Shown here: one piece after another, positions 14,199 through 16,855 of the stretch
Layout of the letters: every line of letters begins with the position of its first letter
How positions within the stretch are numbered: position 1 is the stretch's first letter
From: JAHEIJ01 sp040235565
GTDB taxonomy: Bacteria; Pseudomonadota; Gammaproteobacteria; UBA6429; Thiohalophilaceae
Direction: 5' to 3'
Assembly: GCA_040235565.1 (NCBI GenBank)
Contig: JBECLA010000108.1
Span: 1 to 16,855 of the forward strand
DNA: 16,855 bases
Made by a program: the position numbers and the translations under genes
The notes under the pieces: model-generated
Databases searched by the model: none
Told to the model about the DNA's origin: nothing
What the model saw: the letters and a program-made list of their open reading frames with translations, nothing else

Positions 14199-14474
14199 TC
14201 AGCAGAGGCTGGCAGAGGACTCGGAACGATCGAGACGCTCGTTAAACAAGCTGAAGTCGATGTCGAGCTCCATGGTTTCGTCGTTCAGTTGCGCGTTGAG
14301 TTGTGTAATGGCTTTACGCAGGTCACGGATAATGCGGCTTATTTCATACGCCTCGGGAAAGTGTTCGCCTGGAATGTCGCGTTTCAGACGCTGGACGGCA
14401 TCAGAAGCATCATGCAGTTGTTGTTGCAGTTCCTTGATGGCCGCCCTGGCGCGATCCTGATTGTGGTCAGTCAT
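14199..14474 (-). CDS. Small coiled-coil protein of unknown function
   Basis: I do not recognise this 91-residue protein. It is hydrophilic, has no signal peptide or membrane segment, and looks almost wholly helical. Residues about 6-32 (RARAAIKELQQQLHDASDAV) and about 44-70 (ISRIIRDLRKAITQLNAQL) have heptad-like spacing of hydrophobic residues, so an antiparallel hairpin or a dimeric coiled coil is likely. The tail (ETMELDIDFSLFNERLDRSE) is acidic. Evidence that it is real: GGGAG ten bases ahead of ATG 14474, a good -10 (TATACT) further upstream, and clean spacing between flanking genes on the same strand. It lies between a nitroreductase and ubiB, but the gaps on both sides make an operon uncertain. 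No function is proposed. Confidence 0.7.
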   Translation of the reverse strand: MTDHNQDRARAAIKELQQQLHDASDAVQRLKRDIPGEHFPEAYEISRIIRDLRKAITQLNAQLNDETMELDIDFSLFNERLDRSESSASLC

Positions 14475-14502
14475 GTTGATTCTGCTCCCACTCGTTTAAT
14501 CA

Positions 14503-14508
14503 AGTATA
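14503..14508 (-). promoter_or_regulatory. Candidate -10 box for the 91-residue gene
   Basis: TATACT on the minus strand, 28 bases ahead of the start codon, matches five of six consensus positions. No good -35 is seen at the right distance, so this may be a weak or activator-dependent promoter. Confidence 0.3.
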
Positions 14509-14581
14509 GCGGAGGTTATCATCAGAGATAAAGCCTGCATGGGAGAGCGTGATCCCCTGCGCATAAATCGATCGTCATAGC

Positions 14582-15580
14582 TTATCCCTGTGATACAGGG
14601 CGACGCGGGGTACTGGCAGGCGATCGGTTGGTGTAACCGAGTCGGAAAAAGTGTTGTGGCAACAAGCCGCTGTCCGGTAACAGTCCGGCCAGTTGCTGAC
14701 GTTGCGCCGGGATTTCCAGAATCTGGCTCAGTGGCTGCACGCTTAATCCCAACTTGGTGCAAGTGAGCGCAATGCGTTCGTACAGTTGTCCGATCTTGAT
14801 CTGCTCGATGGCGTCATCGTGATGGCTGCTGAGCACGACCAGGACCGGGGCACTGATCAGGTGTTGGGCATTCTGCTTGCCAATCCGCTTGCCAAGATTA
14901 AAGTGGCGAACCATGAATTTTGCCAGACGGGACCAGGGCCACGTATTGCCAAAGGCGCCCTCGCCCAGTGTTCTGGCCAGTTCGCTGCGATAGGCGGCAT
15001 TGGCAAATAGCGTTTTGTCCGCATGCTTGACCATGCTGGCGAGTTGTCGCTTCTGATCAATATTGGCAATGAATTGCAGATGCAGATCTCTTTCCAGCCG
15101 GGCGGCCTTGATCTGCAATAATTCTTCCTTGGGGACCAGGCGTGGTAAAAACCGTTCTCGATTGGTACGCCGCTGCTGGATTGCCTGGAACAGGGCTGCA
15201 TCGCGGACATTGCTAATCGGCCTGTCTTCGGCGAATGTCACGCTGGCAAAATGTTCGGTACCGTCGCGATCGGAAAAGAAACTGACCTGGTAACCCAGCT
15301 GAAAATGTTCGGCCGCAACCAGCAGGTTTTCCAGGGCACACCCCAGGCTGATATAGAGTTCGCGCCGTTCCGGATCGGCTACTTGCAACCAGCGTTTAAG
15401 ATCCGGATAGAGATGGATTTCACTTCCCTGCACGGAAAAGTGCCACGGCTGGGAGTTATGGCTCGAGGGCGCGAGCTGGGCGTAGTTCAGTAAAAAGGCA
15501 AGCTTTTCATCGAGCGGTTTATCTCGTGGATAAACATCTTCATCGAGGTGCCAGAGTTCCTGGCTCATGGAATCAGTCAT
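14582..15580 (-). CDS. Nitroreductase-family protein, Acg-like
   Basis: A 332-residue flavin-binding oxidoreductase-like protein. The N-terminal half has LLNYAQLAPSSHNSQPWHF, the FMN-contacting opening of the nitroreductase fold, followed by LYISLGCALENLLVAAEHFQ. A second segment, FQAIQQRRTNRERF, is typical of the long Acg (Rv2032) type in which two nitroreductase halves are fused. The C-terminal half holds APVLVVLSSHHDD and LYERIALTCTKLGLSVQPLSQ. Some Acg-type proteins bind FMN without reducing substrates, so enzymatic activity is not assured. A longer reading begins at TTG 15601, but ATG 15580 has GGAG five bases upstream and is preferred. It follows the DUF2892 gene by 30 bases on the same strand, so the two are probably one transcript. 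A small 6-base hairpin, CCCTGT/ACAGGG at 14586-14600, overlaps the gene end. Confidence 0.88.
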   Translation of the reverse strand: MTDSMSQELWHLDEDVYPRDKPLDEKLAFLLNYAQLAPSSHNSQPWHFSVQGSEIHLYPDLKRWLQVADPERRELYISLGCALENLLVAAEHFQLGYQVSFFSDRDGTEHFASVTFAEDRPISNVRDAALFQAIQQRRTNRERFLPRLVPKEELLQIKAARLERDLHLQFIANIDQKRQLASMVKHADKTLFANAAYRSELARTLGEGAFGNTWPWSRLAKFMVRHFNLGKRIGKQNAQHLISAPVLVVLSSHHDDAIEQIKIGQLYERIALTCTKLGLSVQPLSQILEIPAQRQQLAGLLPDSGLLPQHFFRLGYTNRSPASTPRRPVSQG

Positions 15581-15610
15581 GAAAACTCCGCTATCCAGCA
15601 ACCAGGGCTA

Positions 15611-15832
15611 CTATTGACCCTGATTCTGCAACGCCAATTCCGCCTCGGACTTCAGGCCGAACTTTCTCATCAGCCATGCGGGGGGACAAAATCCGGTGAA
15701 TGAACTTTGCAGACAGTTAAAACCGATAAACAGTGTAAACCAGGTCCAGTAGGGGCGATGAAACAATGCCAGTAATGAGGCGATCATCACCATGGTGCCA
15801 CCAAAAGCAAACAGAGTACGTTCAATCGACAT
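15611..15832 (-). CDS. DUF2892 (YgaP-like) small inner-membrane protein
   Basis: A 73-residue protein with two hydrophobic helices, about residues 6-24 (LFAFGGTMVMIASLLALF) and 29-46. They surround the family phrase HRPYWTWFTLFIGFNCLQSSFTGFCP, followed by LMRKFG. The pattern matches DUF2892, the domain also found as the membrane part of the E. coli rhodanese YgaP. Its role is not established. The two cysteines (in NCLQ and GFCP) are part of the conserved segment. The frame is open to a GTG at 15850, but ATG 15832 has GAGG seven bases upstream and gives the usual MSIER start. A strong promoter lies directly upstream, and the nitroreductase gene follows at 30 bases. Confidence 0.88.
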   Translation of the reverse strand: MSIERTLFAFGGTMVMIASLLALFHRPYWTWFTLFIGFNCLQSSFTGFCPPAWLMRKFGLKSEAELALQNQGQ

Positions 15833-15876
15833 GCCAAATCCTCGATACACCGTGACGAAAGATAAACAATGCGCAA

Positions 15877-15905
15877 ATTATACCCGAATGTCATCAGGTG
15901 GTCAG
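15877..15905 (-). promoter_or_regulatory. Promoter for the DUF2892-nitroreductase pair
   Basis: On the minus strand CTGACC (15900-15905), a 17-base spacer and a perfect TATAAT (15877-15882) form a good sigma-70 promoter. The -35 overlaps the end of the upstream VWA gene. Transcription should start near 15870. Confidence 0.55.
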
Positions 15906-16855
15906 GCGACGATAAATATCGGATACCTTTAAGGGTAACTGACGAACTTCATCGATGACGGTATACGCCGCGGTGCCATACAAATGCGGCAAATAATCAC
16001 GGGCCTCCCGATCAATGGTGATGCAATAAGGGTGGATGCCATCTCGTCGTGCTTCCAACAGGGCGCGGCGGGTATCTTCAATGCCGTAATCGCCGCGATA
16101 ACTATCATAATCATCGGGTTTGCCATCAGACAGGGTGATCAAAATGCGCGTACGCGCTTCCACTTCACTTAAAATATGTGACAGATGGCGGATGGCAAAA
16201 CCCATGCGGGTGTAGTCTTTCGGCTCGATCCCGCTGATGCGGGCCTTGATTACATCATTATAGGCTTCATCAAATTCCTTGATACGATAGATTTCACAGC
16301 GTTTACGCGCCATGCCGGAAAAGCCATAAATCGCATAACGATCGCCGAGGGTCTCCAGGGTCTCGGCCAACAGGATCAGCGACTCCCGTTCTGCCTCATT
16401 GATCCAGCCTTTGGTGGAACCACTCATGTCCACCATAAACACCACCGCGATATTCCGTTCCACCCGGTGCATGCGGGTAAACAGTCGATCCGACATCTCT
16501 CTGCCGTCATGGGCATCCGCCAATGCTTCCACCAGTGCATCGATATCTACCCCGTCACCATAGACCTGACGTTTTAGCAACCGATCTTCATCACGCATCG
16601 CCTCAAAGGTTTTGCGCAGGTGCTTAATCAGGCCGCTGTATTTATGCAGCGTGGTTTGAACGAAGTCATCGTAAACAGGCTTGATATTGACCTCGCGCAC
16701 CGCGCACCAGTTTTTGCGGTAATGCTGACGACGAAAATCCCATTCGTTGTAAAGGAAGGCGCCTTCTTCATGGTAGGTCCCGCTCCACACATCATCCGGA
16801 TCCAGTCTGTTGTCTTCGAACAGACCGGGATCGTATTCCCCCTCCCCGGCCGGAA
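15894..16855 (-). CDS. NorD/CbbO-type VWA protein, C-terminal part
   Basis: The frame is open to the right window edge. The GTG at 16790 is internal, because codons above it still encode protein (DPGLFEDNRLDPDDV), so the N-terminus is outside. About 319 residues are visible. The VWA domain starts near NIAVVFMVDMSGSTKG with the MIDAS motif DxSxS (D at 16428-16430). It continues through TRMGFAIRHL and LITLSDGKPDDYD, then GIEDTRRALLEARRDGIHPY. The last phrases are characteristic of NorD (needed to activate nitric-oxide reductase) and CbbO (Rubisco activase subunit), both of which work with a MoxR-type AAA+ ATPase, NorQ or CbbQ. The partner ATPase, which would decide the role, is not in the window. 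The upstream YNEWDF and CAVRE segments also fit this family. Confidence 0.88.
   Translation of the reverse strand, partial: PAGEGEYDPGLFEDNRLDPDDVWSGTYHEEGAFLYNEWDFRRQHYRKNWCAVREVNIKPVYDDFVQTTLHKYSGLIKHLRKTFEAMRDEDRLLKRQVYGDGVDIDALVEALADAHDGREMSDRLFTRMHRVERNIAVVFMVDMSGSTKGWINEAERESLILLAETLETLGDRYAIYGFSGMARKRCEIYRIKEFDEAYNDVIKARISGIEPKDYTRMGFAIRHLSHILSEVEARTRILITLSDGKPDDYDSYRGDYGIEDTRRALLEARRDGIHPYCITIDREARDYLPHLYGTAAYTVIDEVRQLPLKVSDIYRRLTT

Overview
The window reads as ordinary chromosomal DNA of a gammaproteobacterium. TsaC, HemF, UvrD and UbiB are all of gammaproteobacterial type, the tsaC-to-hemF order is one known from Pseudomonas, and the genes are densely packed without integrases or transposases. 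A NorD/CbbO-type VWA protein and an orphan Tat-exported TRAP binding protein would fit a marine or sulfur-oxidising, respiratory lineage, but that is inference; no 16S rRNA gene or species marker is present.

Layout. 1-115 is the tail of tsaC (tRNA t6A synthesis). 192-714 is a decayed outer-membrane beta-barrel gene broken by frame changes. 985-1893 is hemF (aerobic haem synthesis). Converging on it is a secreted two-domain protein with a degenerate alpha/beta-hydrolase-like half and a TlpA-type thioredoxin half (1930-3204, minus). A small stand-alone Hpt phosphotransfer protein (3413-3808, minus) diverges from uvrD (3991-6165), which ends in a compact terminator and converges on a large membrane PAS-PAS-GGDEF-EAL protein (6188-9061, minus). 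Divergent from that is a Tat-exported TRAP substrate-binding protein without its permease (9277-10359).

The second half is almost all on the minus strand. Reading in the direction of transcription from the right edge, it holds a NorD/CbbO-like VWA protein (cut by the edge), a DUF2892 membrane protein and an Acg-like nitroreductase. These are followed by a 91-residue coiled-coil protein of unknown role, ubiB (ubiquinone synthesis), and a lexA-polymerase cassette.

The most interesting element is that cassette (10472-12321). A complete, self-cleavage-competent LexA lies 14 bases ahead of a Y-family DNA polymerase. The promoter in front of lexA is covered by a symmetric array of four half-sites (12331-12371) that forms two GTTC-N7-GTTC boxes back to back. 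That spacing is the one known for alphaproteobacterial LexA, not the CTGT-N8-ACAG box of most gammaproteobacteria. No copy of the array was seen in front of uvrD. This suggests a self-contained damage-inducible mutagenesis unit with its own operator, possibly separate from the main SOS network of the host.

The remaining genes are mostly housekeeping or signalling. hemF and ubiB serve respiratory cofactor synthesis; uvrD and the lexA-polymerase pair serve DNA repair; the GGDEF/EAL and Hpt proteins serve signalling. No tRNA, rRNA, CRISPR array or insertion sequence was recognised.
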